DNA of 48,821 bases. Origin: a virus. How positions within the stretch are numbered: position 1 is the stretch's first letter; the number at the start of each line of letters is the position of its first letter. A program made the position numbers and the translations under genes. Positions 15,246-23,856 of the stretch are shown here, piece after piece. A model generated the notes under the pieces. That model ran no database searches, was not told the origin of the DNA, and was given only the letters and a program-made list of their open reading frames with translations. The DNA lies in the IMG/VR virus record IMGVR_UViG_3300037459_000261, positions 1-48,821 of that record, one strand, 5' to 3'.

Positions 15246-15514
15246 CTCTGGACGTCGCCGCCCTTCGGATGGCCTTTGCTGTCGAGGACTCCGGTTCGGT
15301 CGCTCTGGCCGGTGGTCGACGAGCTCGCCCCGGGAAGGTGATCGGCCTTGCCTCTCTGAACGACTGAGCCACGTTCCAGGAGCCTCTCCAGCCGTTCGGG
15401 CTCGAGGAACCCCTCTGGGATCGCAGTTCCCGGTCCGAGCCGGTGTCCCTGGCCGTCGCTCAGGTGTCCGACGGTCGCAAATTCGACTTCGGCCTCGTCT
15501 TTTTGTTTTGCCAT
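15242..15514 (-). CDS. Small protein next to the capsid gene, 90 aa
   Basis: Good RBS (AAGGAGC) before ATG 15514. The sequence is polar, with LGPGTAIPEGFLEPERLERL resembling short head-associated proteins found after major capsid genes in Mu-like phages. It starts 9 nt after the capsid stop. Function unknown. Confidence 0.6.
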   Translation of the reverse strand: MAKQKDEAEVEFATVGHLSDGQGHRLGPGTAIPEGFLEPERLERLLERGSVVQRGKADHLPGASSSTTGQSDRTGVLDSKGHPKGGDVQR

Positions 15515-15523
15515 GGGTGCTCC

Positions 15524-16519
15524 TTACAGGACCGTGTCCTTGAAAAGATGGCCGGCGCCGTTGGTGAGGAGGAAGCTCCGCTCGCGACCAAGCCACGGGA
15601 AGCGCCACACCCGGCCCTCGCCGGGGAGGAAGTACGGCTTCGCGGCGCCGGGACCGAGGTTGCGGAAGACCACCCCGAGGCGCGGGATGCCCCACTCGGC
15701 CGAGGAAGGAATCAGATCCCACGCGGTGTAGAGGATCGCGTCCTTGTTCCAGACCGGCACCCGGGTGCCGCCGCGGCTGGTGATGATCTGGATCCCGGTC
15801 TCGTTCGTCCAGACGTTGCCGCGTGGCAGGGACAGATAATCGGCCATCTCGTCGAGGGTGCCGAAACCCGATGTCGTGATGTTGCCGCCGGTCGTCCGGA
15901 AGGCCACGAATCCGACGTCCTGCTTGGCCTTGTCCCAGACGCTTGGCGACAGGTAGAGCTTCAACATGCGGCGACCGACGCCGACATTCTGCCGGATGGT
16001 GATCGCCTGAGCGTCGATGTCGGCCAGGATGTCGCCACCGGCCGCGCCCCACTCCGTGCCGGAGTTGTCGGTGAAGTTCGTCCCCCAGTTGGCGGTCGTC
16101 GTCAACAGCTCCTCGCGGTCGACCTCGTCGCTCCGGCGGACGAAACCGCCGGCGAAGGCGGCATAGCGGGCGCGGTTCTTGCGGATCGCGCCCTCGACGT
16201 TGGCGGTCTCGAGCTGGAAGAAGGCCTCTGTCTCTTCGGTCTCGAAGGCGCTGTAGCGAAGGGTGAACTCCTGAAAGTCGCTGGTGAAGGTCGCGTTGTC
16301 GATCTTCGTCCCGGGGTACCATCTGGTGTCGAGGTCGAGGAAGCGGTCCTCCTCTACCCAGTTCTCGACGATGACGCGGAACTTCTTCGCCGTCTCGACG
16401 CCGAGGATCATCTCGCCGGGAAAGACGACCTCGTCGAGGATCCCGAGGACGACCGTGGAAACGCCGGGGAAGAGTCCACCGGCGGCGGCGTGTCGGTCTG
16501 CTGGTAGTGTGATGGGCAT
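15524..16519 (-). CDS. Major capsid protein, 331 aa
   Basis: Located after protease and decoration genes, the expected place and size for an HK97-fold capsid protein. Features include an N-arm, an E-loop-like stretch (RFLDLDTRWYPGTKID), the long central helix region (RRMLKLYLSPSVWDKA) and a C-terminal beta region with TRVPVWNKDAILYTAWDL, reminiscent of Mu/lambda gpE-type capsid proteins. Assignment rests on order, length and this pattern. Confidence 0.8.
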   Translation of the reverse strand: MPITLPADRHAAAGGLFPGVSTVVLGILDEVVFPGEMILGVETAKKFRVIVENWVEEDRFLDLDTRWYPGTKIDNATFTSDFQEFTLRYSAFETEETEAFFQLETANVEGAIRKNRARYAAFAGGFVRRSDEVDREELLTTTANWGTNFTDNSGTEWGAAGGDILADIDAQAITIRQNVGVGRRMLKLYLSPSVWDKAKQDVGFVAFRTTGGNITTSGFGTLDEMADYLSLPRGNVWTNETGIQIITSRGGTRVPVWNKDAILYTAWDLIPSSAEWGIPRLGVVFRNLGPGAAKPYFLPGEGRVWRFPWLGRERSFLLTNGAGHLFKDTVL

Positions 16520-16528
16520 GTCGTTCTC

Positions 16529-16939
16529 CTATGCCGTGGTGGGCGCCGAAATCGGCGTCTTGAAGAGCCGGAGCATGACTTGCTCACCGGCGCCGCCCGT
16601 CGTCGCCGTGTTGGCGATGCCGAGGGCCTTGTTGCCGGCCGCCACGACGTAGACGACCGCGTCGCCGGAACCGTTCGACATGACGAAGTCGTCCAGCGCG
16701 ATCACCGCCGCGGCTGAGTCGACGAGAAGCTTGCCGTGGGTCACTAGACGGAAAGTCTCGCCCGCTGCGTCGGTCTCCGTGGCGTTGACCCCGTCGGCGT
16801 AGCCTCCCGACTGGGTCAGCACGCCCGCCTCCTTCGGCGCGCTGGCCGACGTAAAGCGGAAGAACTTGCGCCCCGCCACCGCCGCGACGGCGACGGCTGG
16901 AAGGGTGTCGTCAAACCGTTCGCCTTCGAGGACGCTCAT
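16529..16939 (-). CDS. DUF2190-like capsid decoration protein, 136 aa
   Basis: Start at 16939 overlaps the protease stop (ATGA). Small beta-rich protein with the alternating 'AG..F..F......G.L....G' pattern of DUF2190 capsid cement proteins (AAVAGRKFFRFTSASAP, NKALGIANTATTGGAGEQVM). It is placed between protease and capsid genes, as expected. A second DUF2190-like N-terminal domain occurs in the plus-strand gene at 18464. Confidence 0.7.
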   Translation of the reverse strand: MSVLEGERFDDTLPAVAVAAVAGRKFFRFTSASAPKEAGVLTQSGGYADGVNATETDAAGETFRLVTHGKLLVDSAAAVIALDDFVMSNGSGDAVVYVVAAGNKALGIANTATTGGAGEQVMLRLFKTPISAPTTA

Positions 16940-18342
16940 GACGTCACTCCGGCGGCGAGCTCGGTGAGACGCACGTATTCGGTTCGGTGAGCCGCCTTCC
17001 ACTCGGTCGACTTGTGGTCCGGGTTGACCTTGTCGGCCACGGCGATCGCCTGGGTGTTGCAAGCCGCGTCCGTCAGGTCAAACGAGCCCGGTGCGAGATC
17101 CAGGCCGCCGTCAGCCGGCACCGAGACGGATTCTCCGCCGGGCGTCGGGACGTCCAGACGGGTGTCGAGCAGTTCCCCGAGGCCATCGAACGCGGCGCGG
17201 TCGCGGCCGTCCTTCTCCAGCTTGGCGACATGCGCCTCCCGGAGCTCGGGAGTGAGCGCCTTGCAGACGGCGAGCTCGTGGTCGATGTCGGTCGCCTTCG
17301 CGGCCTCCAGGCGAGCCCGGAGCTTATCGTCGGCGCTCTGGGCAACGGTCAAGGCGAGTCCCTCGACGGTCGATGCGAGGGTCTCCACCGTTCCCTTGAG
17401 CCCGGCGATGCCTTGAAGCATGGCCTCGATTCTCGGATCGGGCACTGCCGCGGGAGGCGCGGCGGCCTGGGGCGCCTGCGCAGGCGGTGCGGCCCCTGAT
17501 TTTGGCTCCGGGCCCTTCCCGGCGCCCTTGTCGTTGTCGGCCATTTCGGCGTCCTCCGTTGGTGTGAAGAGTGAGGCCACAAATTGCGCCTCGGTGTCGT
17601 GGATTGCGTCCACCAGTCCCGCTTCCAGGGCCTCGGTGGCAGTGAAGTCTTGAGCTTTCATCAGCGGCTCGAGGTCTTCGAGACTGAGACCCCGGGGACC
17701 GGACGCGATGGTGTCGGCGAAGTCGGCCTTCGCCTCGACGGCCATCTCGAGGGCCGCGGCCACCTGCTCGGGGGTGATCTTGGCCCCGGGGACCGCGGAT
17801 CCCTTGAGCGAGTCGGGTGAGCTCACGATGATCTCGAAACCGGCCTTCTTGGCGGCACGCGAGGAGTCTTCCTGCAGGACGAACGCCGACAGGGAGCCGA
17901 CTCTGCCGTCTCGCGCCATGGCGACGGTGTCGGCGCCGGCCGCCAGCCCGTAGGCTGCGGAGAAGGCGCGTTTCGCGAAGACCGCGGTCCGGTTCTTCGC
18001 GTTGCGCAGCGCCGCGGAAGCCTGTCCCATGCCCACCGCCTCGCCCCCCCCGCTGTCGATGACGAGCAGGGTGGTGTCGGCCTTCGACGCGTCCGCGGCG
18101 GCGATGGCCTCCTGGATCTGATCGTAGGACGTAGCCCCGCCGAAGAACCGGTCGAAGAATCCGACCCGGCCTTGCAGAGAGCCGGAGATCTCGATCCGAG
18201 CAAGCCGCGCGGCTCCTTCAACACCTTCGAAGAGCTCGTCCTCTTCGTCGTCGTGCAGATCACAGCGGATTCGGAAGGGCTCCGGGTGCTCCAACGCCTC
18301 CGGATGGATGGCCAGCAAGCGCGGTCCATCGCCCCAGGTCAC
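16936..18342 (-). CDS. S49-type (SppA/SohB-like) prohead maturation protease with scaffold-like C-terminus, 468 aa
   Basis: The first ~240 residues carry the S49 fold: TTLLVIDSGGGEAVGMGQAS (crossover glycine loop), then FAKRAFSAAYGLAAGADTV, where the serine is the likely nucleophile, and VGSLSAFV. The second half has an Ala/Pro-rich linker and a helical, charged tail (LEAAKATDIDHELAVCKALT) typical of protease-scaffold fusions. I choose GTG 18342, which has GAGG 7 nt upstream; TTG 18369 is an alternative. The same frame stays open far upstream but that part is antisense to the divergent gene. Expected role: cleavage of scaffold and capsid during head maturation. Confidence 0.85.
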   Translation of the reverse strand: MTWGDGPRLLAIHPEALEHPEPFRIRCDLHDDEEDELFEGVEGAARLARIEISGSLQGRVGFFDRFFGGATSYDQIQEAIAAADASKADTTLLVIDSGGGEAVGMGQASAALRNAKNRTAVFAKRAFSAAYGLAAGADTVAMARDGRVGSLSAFVLQEDSSRAAKKAGFEIIVSSPDSLKGSAVPGAKITPEQVAAALEMAVEAKADFADTIASGPRGLSLEDLEPLMKAQDFTATEALEAGLVDAIHDTEAQFVASLFTPTEDAEMADNDKGAGKGPEPKSGAAPPAQAPQAAAPPAAVPDPRIEAMLQGIAGLKGTVETLASTVEGLALTVAQSADDKLRARLEAAKATDIDHELAVCKALTPELREAHVAKLEKDGRDRAAFDGLGELLDTRLDVPTPGGESVSVPADGGLDLAPGSFDLTDAACNTQAIAVADKVNPDHKSTEWKAAHRTEYVRLTELAAGVTS

Positions 18343-18398
18343 AGGCGAACCTCGACGCGTCGTGTATGGCAAGATCTCTTTTCCGTGACCATAGCTTT

Positions 18399-18431
18399 CT
18401 TGTCTACCACGTCGGCATCGTGGTATACAAG
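18399..18431. promoter_or_regulatory. Palindromic divergent promoter/operator
   Basis: CTTGTCTACCACG (18399-18411) and CGTGGTATACAAG (18419-18431) form a 13-bp inverted repeat with one mismatch and a 7-bp spacer. Read rightward it holds TTGTCT, an 18-bp spacer and TATACA. Read leftward it holds TTGTAT, 18 bp and TAGACA. One palindrome could therefore serve both the portal pair (plus strand) and the protease-capsid operon (minus strand), possibly under a dimeric regulator. Hexamers are only 4/6 matches, so strength is uncertain. Confidence 0.55.
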
Positions 18432-18463
18432 CTTCGTGCTGAGAAAAACCACAGGGGCCGCCC

Positions 18464-19732
18464 GTGGCCTGGGGTGACATCACCGCCCAGAGGCTCAACG
18501 GCGAGCCGTACGAAGACCTGGCGGAGGACACCATCGTCCGCGGACGCGCCGTGACCTTCGGATCCGACCGGCGCACGAAGGCGTGGAGCCCGGGTGACCG
18601 AGTCAAGGGCATCGCCCTGGAGTCGGCCGTCGCCGGCCAGCACGTCAGGAGCGCGCCGCCAGGCTCCCAGGTCGAGGTCGAGAACGGGCTCCTGCCGGGC
18701 GAGATCCTAGCCGCAGGCGATCCGGTCGCCGTCCTGAGCTCCGGCGCCTTCGGCCTGGCGGATCCAGACAACGACCTCCCCGCCACCGGCTCCTTGGTCG
18801 ACGCCGCCGTCGACCAGGCGGTCCCGGTCACCGATCCCACCTACCAGCCCCTCGTCGTGATCCTCGACGGGGCCATGACGACAGGAGACGGTATGCCCAC
18901 CATCGTAGAAATGGCGTCCGGGGATCTCAACGGTGCCAATCTGACCGTGAACCAGGGCACAATATGGTCGGGATACGATCGGGTCGCCTTCGTTCTCCCG
19001 AGGATCCAAGCCGCCCAAGACCTCTTCATCCGGTCGCTGGCCGTCGGCGACACGTCGCGGTCGATCGTGATCCGGCTTGTCAAGGGCCCGGACGCGGCGA
19101 TCCCGTTTGAGGAAGTCCATCTTGTCGTCTCGACAGACGGAAGCGACGCCACCACCCTGGTCAACCTCACCTCCGGCGTTGTCATCTTCTCCGGTGGCGC
19201 CGTACAGCCGTCGATCCCCGCGGCCGGCGTGATCGGCGGTACAGACGAGGAACCGCTAGACATCAACGCGATGTCTGTAAAACATCCCGTGACCTCAGCC
19301 GGTCCTTTCGAGATCATGACGGGACCTTCTGGGACTCCCGCCAACCAGGTCTTATTGGAAGTCCCGTCAACGCCGGATACTGGCGGCGTGACGAGAAGCG
19401 TCTCACAAGTTGCGGCGGTGACCGTTGTCGGAGGGTGGGAAGCCCAAGGACTGACGTTCGCCCATGCCGGGACCTTCGGAGAGGCCGAGGTCACGTTCGA
19501 AATTGAGCCCTTCGGAGAATTCAGAACGAGGGGGACGCGGTTCAAATTCAGTGTCATGGAGAGCTCCCAGGTCTCATTCGCCCCGTTCTTTCCTGCAGGG
19601 TCAGCGACCAGCGGAACTGCTTCGCTCATTGCCGGGACACGCCTGTCGGTCATCGCTGTAGCGCCGTCTGGCGTGGGTAACGAGGTAGTCGCGACCAACT
19701 TCGGCATCAGGATGAGGAAGCTCCCCACCTGA
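18464..19732 (+). CDS. Decoration-like protein with long C-terminal beta domain, 422 aa
   Basis: GTG start, with AGGGG about 7 nt upstream. The first ~120 residues follow the DUF2190 decoration pattern (DRVKGIALESAVAGQHVRSA, EILAAGDPVAVLSSGAFGLA). The remaining 300 residues are beta-rich, partly lower in GC (19250-19730), and end in GTRLSVIAVAPSG, reminiscent of jelly-roll adsorption domains. It could display a binding domain on the capsid surface. Start lies next to the palindromic promoter; stop overlaps the portal start (TGATG). The fusion reading is inference. Confidence 0.65.
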   Translation: MAWGDITAQRLNGEPYEDLAEDTIVRGRAVTFGSDRRTKAWSPGDRVKGIALESAVAGQHVRSAPPGSQVEVENGLLPGEILAAGDPVAVLSSGAFGLADPDNDLPATGSLVDAAVDQAVPVTDPTYQPLVVILDGAMTTGDGMPTIVEMASGDLNGANLTVNQGTIWSGYDRVAFVLPRIQAAQDLFIRSLAVGDTSRSIVIRLVKGPDAAIPFEEVHLVVSTDGSDATTLVNLTSGVVIFSGGAVQPSIPAAGVIGGTDEEPLDINAMSVKHPVTSAGPFEIMTGPSGTPANQVLLEVPSTPDTGGVTRSVSQVAAVTVVGGWEAQGLTFAHAGTFGEAEVTFEIEPFGEFRTRGTRFKFSVMESSQVSFAPFFPAGSATSGTASLIAGTRLSVIAVAPSGVGNEVVATNFGIRMRKLPT

Positions 19733-21111
19733 TGCCTCACGCCGTCCCAGACGACACCTTCCGGCGGCGGCCCCGACTCCTGAGTCGGCGCCTTGACCAC
19801 TGGTCTGAGGCGGTCTTCGGCGGCCTCGGCCGCAAGGAGCCGCTCGCCAACCCGTCCGAGGTGCTCGAGACCGCCGGCAGGGATGCGGGGCTCTACGACG
19901 AGATGCTCCGGACGGAGTCGTCCCTCTCGGCCGCGGTCGCGCTGCGCACCGACAAGGCCGCGGCCCATGGCAGCGGATTCGTCGCCGGCGAGGGTGACCG
20001 CGCCGAGCTCCTGCGCATGGTGGCCGAGGGAATCTGGAACTTCCGCGGCCGGGCCACCGTCGAGAGGGAGGTGATTCGCTCCTGGGCGATGGGCGTCGCG
20101 GTCCACGAGGCCTTCAAACTTCGACGCTTCGCCGTCGAGGGCAAGGAGTGCGTCGGTCCGCGCGCTCTTCATCGCGTCGACCTGGCACACGTCGAATTCA
20201 CCCAGGACGACGACCTTGTCCTCCTGCCGTCCGGAACCCGCACCGAGAACCGCGTCCTCAGGACCGAGAGCCTCGATCACCATCCTGACGCGCTCAAGAT
20301 GATGGTGTCCAGCCACGGCGATTCCGGCTCGCCGTACGGCGCCGCCGTGCTCGACGACGTCTGGCTCGACTGGGTGTGGCTCGGTGAGCTGTGGACCGGC
20401 TTCAGAACGGGCTTACACGGGACGAACGGACTCCTCGAGATCGCCAAGCGAGGCGTTTCCGCTCGCGGCGCGGGTCAGATCTCCGTCAATATGTCGCTCG
20501 CTGAGGCGAAGACGGCGGCCGACGAGATCCAGCGCTTCCGGTCCTCCGACGGTATCCTCATCGGCCTGGACGGGTTCGAAGCGAAGATCCTCGACTACAA
20601 AGGATCCGCCGAAACGTGGCTGGCGGCGATCCAGGAGAAGACGAAGTCCATCCGGATCCGGATTCTCGGTTCCGAGCTCTCCCAGGCGATGCCGTCGAGC
20701 GGCCGGGGAAGCTTCGCCGCCGCCAAGGTACAGGACCGGGCCCCGGAGTCCGCCGGTCGCTTCGACGTCGACTCTGCCGCCGAGAACATCACCAGGTACG
20801 TGAACGGCTGGCTCTTCGTCAACTTCCCGGGCGAGACGCTCGACGAGGCGGAGCTTCCCCGCTGGGAAAGCCGAATGGGCAAAGTGCCGTCCGTGGAAGA
20901 CGCCCAGGCCATCGTCGCCATGGGTGCCCCGGTCGATCTCCGTCAGCTGGCAAAGGACTTGAAGGTGACGCTCGTCGACGAGGAACCGGGCGAGCCGCTT
21001 GTCGCTGAGCGGGCGGCGCCGGTGGCGGCCCCGGCGGTCGAGGAAGAGAAAGACGAGGATGGCTCTCCTGATGAGGATCAGGACGACGTCGAGGAAGACG
21101 ACGAGGGATAG
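19732..21111 (+). CDS. Portal protein, Mu gp29-like (DUF935), 459 aa
   Basis: The sequence follows DUF935 portals: YDEMLRTESSLSAAVALRTD near the start, a central region with VWLGELWTGFRTGLHGTNG, SLAEAKTAADEIQRFRSSDG with GLDGFEAKILDYKGSAETW, and a C-terminal YVNGWLFVNF and ELPRWES with a very acidic tail (EDEDGSPDEDQDDVEEDDEG is split by family-typical linkers). Portals form the dodecameric DNA gate of the head. It is unusual that portal and terminase are on opposite strands and 15 kb apart. Confidence 0.8.
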   Translation: MPHAVPDDTFRRRPRLLSRRLDHWSEAVFGGLGRKEPLANPSEVLETAGRDAGLYDEMLRTESSLSAAVALRTDKAAAHGSGFVAGEGDRAELLRMVAEGIWNFRGRATVEREVIRSWAMGVAVHEAFKLRRFAVEGKECVGPRALHRVDLAHVEFTQDDDLVLLPSGTRTENRVLRTESLDHHPDALKMMVSSHGDSGSPYGAAVLDDVWLDWVWLGELWTGFRTGLHGTNGLLEIAKRGVSARGAGQISVNMSLAEAKTAADEIQRFRSSDGILIGLDGFEAKILDYKGSAETWLAAIQEKTKSIRIRILGSELSQAMPSSGRGSFAAAKVQDRAPESAGRFDVDSAAENITRYVNGWLFVNFPGETLDEAELPRWESRMGKVPSVEDAQAIVAMGAPVDLRQLAKDLKVTLVDEEPGEPLVAERAAPVAAPAVEEEKDEDGSPDEDQDDVEEDDEG

Positions 21112-21123
21112 CTCGCCCCGGGC

Positions 21124-21993
21124 TCAGTCCGACGACGTCGTGTAGGGTTCCTCGGCGCCGCATGAGGGACACCGCAGGATGCCCTCGGCCCAGTGAACTT
21201 CCGGACCGCTGGGTGTCCCTGGCTGGACCCCTGAGCGCTCTACGATGAACTCGGCGACGTCGCCGTCCGCAAGGCAGACGAACACCGTCCCATCCTCTCG
21301 GAAGAGATTGGACCGCGTCCCGTCGTCCGGGTTGAATCCCAGCTCCCGGCAGAGAGCGACGGCGTCGGCTTCTCCCTCTTCCATCACCGACTCGAAGATC
21401 TTGAAGACCTGGGCAGCGAAGGCGCCAGGAAAGTCAAAGCTGCCTCCAGTTGCGTCCTCGGCGGCCCGGCAGTAGCGCCTGGTCCTGGCCTGAATCAGGT
21501 CGCGCACCAGCTTGGCGTAGTCGCGGACCACCGGCTTGAGAGAAAATGGCGCCGAATCGATATCTCCGAGGGAGAACACGACGCCTCGACACCAGGGCTG
21601 CCCGTCCTCCAGCATGTCGAAGTCGGAATGCTCAACACCGAGGCGGTACGTCCAAGCGTACGGCTCGGCGCCCTCGTCGCACCACAGCGATTGAACCTCA
21701 AACGCCTTCGCCCGGAGCCCCGGGAAGTAGGGACAGTCGTCCCTCTCGTCGCACTCGTTCACCAGGAGCTTCCCGCCGCTGATGAAGGCGGATCCACCTT
21801 CCCAGCACCCGACTTCGTCGTCGATCGCGCCGCGGAGTTCCATCAGGTCGTCGCTCGCTCCGAAGACGATCACCAGACCGGAATCGCGGGCTGCTCCACC
21901 GTACCTCGAGACGACGTCGTCAAATAGTGCAATGTCGTGACCGTCGAGCAGCTTTGCCAGCTCGTCGGGGCTGATAGAATCTTGCTGGGCCAT
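21124..21993 (-). CDS. Phage hypothetical protein with C-terminal zinc knuckle, 289 aa
   Basis: Contains a stretch often seen in phage proteins of unknown function (LMELRGAIDDEVGCWEGG, followed by CDERDDCPYF), then an alpha-helical middle and a C-terminal RCPSCGAEE that may hold zinc. It converges on the portal gene with only 12 nt between the stops. Upstream sequence (around 22045, minus strand) has an extended -10-like TGGTAAGAT. Function unknown. Confidence 0.65.
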   Translation of the reverse strand: MAQQDSISPDELAKLLDGHDIALFDDVVSRYGGAARDSGLVIVFGASDDLMELRGAIDDEVGCWEGGSAFISGGKLLVNECDERDDCPYFPGLRAKAFEVQSLWCDEGAEPYAWTYRLGVEHSDFDMLEDGQPWCRGVVFSLGDIDSAPFSLKPVVRDYAKLVRDLIQARTRRYCRAAEDATGGSFDFPGAFAAQVFKIFESVMEEGEADAVALCRELGFNPDDGTRSNLFREDGTVFVCLADGDVAEFIVERSGVQPGTPSGPEVHWAEGILRCPSCGAEEPYTTSSD

Positions 21994-22042
21994 GGGATGC
22001 CTCCGTGGCTGTCGCGGTGGGCGTCCAATCGCCCCCGCGGCT

Positions 22043-22264
22043 CTATCTTACCACTTCGAGGGCAAAGAGCGGCCCGAAGTCCAGGGCTAGGATTCGGTGC
22101 TCTGTGCCACATTCGCATGCGTAGACTAGCCAGCGCCGATGGGTCCCATTGCAGGCGATGGTTCCGGAGTAGACGAACGCGTGGGTATGAGACGGAGGGC
22201 GCGGTGCGGCGCCGACCGAGGCGTCGGCGAGCGGGAGACGACCGGCCTGAGCGTTGACGATCAT
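22043..22264 (-). CDS. Small hypothetical protein, 73 aa
   Basis: I start it at ATG 22264, overlapping the methyltransferase stop (ATGA). The C-terminal half includes CNGTHRRWLVYACECGTEH, a possible metal site. No family recognised; translational coupling to the methyltransferase suggests a shared role or simply operon packing. Confidence 0.55.
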   Translation of the reverse strand: MIVNAQAGRLPLADASVGAAPRPPSHTHAFVYSGTIACNGTHRRWLVYACECGTEHRILALDFGPLFALEVVR

Positions 22265-23592
22265 CGGTCCCACGCGGGTAGATAGACCATTTCCGGCTCG
22301 GCGTCCGCGGGCTTCCCCAGGATTGTGCCGGCCTCGTCGTAGAGCCTTGCGGCAGTCGCCTGGATCTCGTCGTCAAGATCCCAAAGAGGTCCTTCGAATC
22401 CCGCGCACGTTCTCACGGGCGCCATCGTGTGGCTCACCGTACGCGCCGGCTCGAAGTTGAGCGTCAGCCACTCCTGCCGCCGTTCTCCGGGATCGCCGTT
22501 CTTGCGGCCCTTGCGCCAGGTGTCCTGGTTCGCCCCGTATCGACGTTGCAGCTCGACGCTGCGCCAGGGTCCGCCGTTGATGACGGGCTCCGTCTCGTGC
22601 ACCAGGACCCGGCAATCGGCCTCGTGCGCTTCCTCGGCGAGCTCGACGACACGCTCGCGGGTGAGGGCCGGACCGTAGCCCGTGGTCCCCTGGTAGGGCG
22701 GATCGATGCTGACGAGATCCCCCGGGCGGAAGACCGGCGAGGACGTGGCGAGGTCGAGGTACATGGCGGAGCCGGGGGCGGCGGTGAATCGGTCGAGGCG
22801 GTCGGCGTCGAGGGCGACCTGGAAGCGATCCTTCCAGCCCAGCCGATTCGCCGATTCGCTCACGGATGCGTAGCCCGCCACGCCCTCCCAGAAGGCCTCA
22901 AGGCCGTCGCTGGTGGAATCTTTGTTGCATCGCTTGACGAAGCCTTCGGCATCGCGTCCGGGTTCGCCCGGCGCCAGATGTCCTGAGTATCCCGCGACGC
23001 CCTCCCACTTCTCCCCGTACGAGAGCGGCTTCCCGCTGAAGTTCCCCTTCTGGAGGACGATCCACCGGGCGAGGCGTTCGTTGCGGGCGGCGAGCAGGTC
23101 GCGGTGAAGGCCGCCCTTCGGAGAGCTGGCGTGTTTCCACAGTCCGTCTCCGATCTTTGTCCGTTTACCTCGGACCCACTTCGCCCCGGCGGAGCCCACG
23201 GGGACGGCGGAGTGTATGCCCGCCTGCACAATCTGCCACCGCGCTACCCTCCCCAGCGGGTGAACTGGCACCGGCTCGTCCTTCCACAGCTTCCAGAGCT
23301 CCTCGCCGTCGCAGGGCGCGTCGCGGATGATCTCGGCGACTGCCGGGAGCCAACCGCCGAACGCCGCCTGCCAGAACTCCACGATCGCCACGTCCGCGTC
23401 GACCATGAGCCAGCGCGTCGGCCAGGTGCCGAGGACGTCGAGGACGTGCGCAGCGACGGCGCGCTTGCCGCCCATGCGAGTCACGGGCGGGAATTCGCCG
23501 GCCATGGCGCGGCACTCGGTGGCCGCGAGGCCGCAGCAGAGCGATATCCAGCGAGGAGACTGAGCGTCTTTCACCTCGACATCGGCGATCAC
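22261..23592 (-). CDS. Dam-like adenine-N6 DNA methyltransferase, D12 class, 443 aa
   Basis: Carries an N-terminal MGGKR motif (family 'GGK' region), WLMVDADVAIVEFWQAAFGG as a candidate SAM-binding strand, and motif IV as LVSIDPPYQGTTGY, the DPPY catalytic motif of D12 class adenine methylases. The protein is longer (443 aa) than Dam (about 280 aa), with a middle target-recognition region full of basic residues. It probably methylates adenines in phage DNA to resist host restriction. A separate small remnant of the same enzyme class lies at 34611-34667. Start and stop are both coupled to neighbours. Confidence 0.82.
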   Translation of the reverse strand: MIADVEVKDAQSPRWISLCCGLAATECRAMAGEFPPVTRMGGKRAVAAHVLDVLGTWPTRWLMVDADVAIVEFWQAAFGGWLPAVAEIIRDAPCDGEELWKLWKDEPVPVHPLGRVARWQIVQAGIHSAVPVGSAGAKWVRGKRTKIGDGLWKHASSPKGGLHRDLLAARNERLARWIVLQKGNFSGKPLSYGEKWEGVAGYSGHLAPGEPGRDAEGFVKRCNKDSTSDGLEAFWEGVAGYASVSESANRLGWKDRFQVALDADRLDRFTAAPGSAMYLDLATSSPVFRPGDLVSIDPPYQGTTGYGPALTRERVVELAEEAHEADCRVLVHETEPVINGGPWRSVELQRRYGANQDTWRKGRKNGDPGERRQEWLTLNFEPARTVSHTMAPVRTCAGFEGPLWDLDDEIQATAARLYDEAGTILGKPADAEPEMVYLPAWDR

Positions 23593-23828
23593 GGCTCCAC
23601 CGTCTTCGCCCCGGGCTTCAGCAGCGCGGACACCTTGACGCCGGAGCGCATCCCGAAGACGCCCGACGCGGCCAAAAGGAGGTATCGGAAGAGCTCCAGC
23701 TGACCCGGAGACGTCTGATCGGTCGCGATCATCGCCCCTCCGAGAAGGAAGAGGGCGAAGAAGAGCCGCATCTCGGCCGTCTTGGACGCCACGCGCAGCG
23801 GGTTGGCGGACTGGTCGGTCTTGCTCAC
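23589..23828 (-). CDS. Two-pass small membrane protein, holin-like, 79 aa
   Basis: Two hydrophobic segments (MRLFFALFLLGGAMIA and ELFRYLLLAASGVFGM) are separated by a short polar loop, with a basic C-terminus, matching the size and topology of class II holins. Overlaps the adenine methylase start (ATGA). No adjacent endolysin is recognisable, so lysis is only one possibility. Confidence 0.55.
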   Translation of the reverse strand: MSKTDQSANPLRVASKTAEMRLFFALFLLGGAMIATDQTSPGQLELFRYLLLAASGVFGMRSGVKVSALLKPGAKTVEP

Positions 23829-23856
23829 GGGTTCTCCGTTGGCGGGCTCGACGCCG

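Noticed and set aside
14334-16322. A 662-aa minus-strand protein
   Set aside because: The upstream half is antisense-free but out of frame with the capsid gene it overlaps; ATG 15245 with ATGA coupling starts the real protein.
16936-18840. Protease start far upstream (634 aa)
   Set aside because: The extra 160 residues are antisense to the plus-strand gene at 18464 and show no domain; GTG 18342 has an RBS.
18343-21123. Invertible DNA segment explaining the plus-strand portal
   Set aside because: The palindrome at 18399-18431 has no inverted copy near 21.1 kb, and no invertase gene is present.
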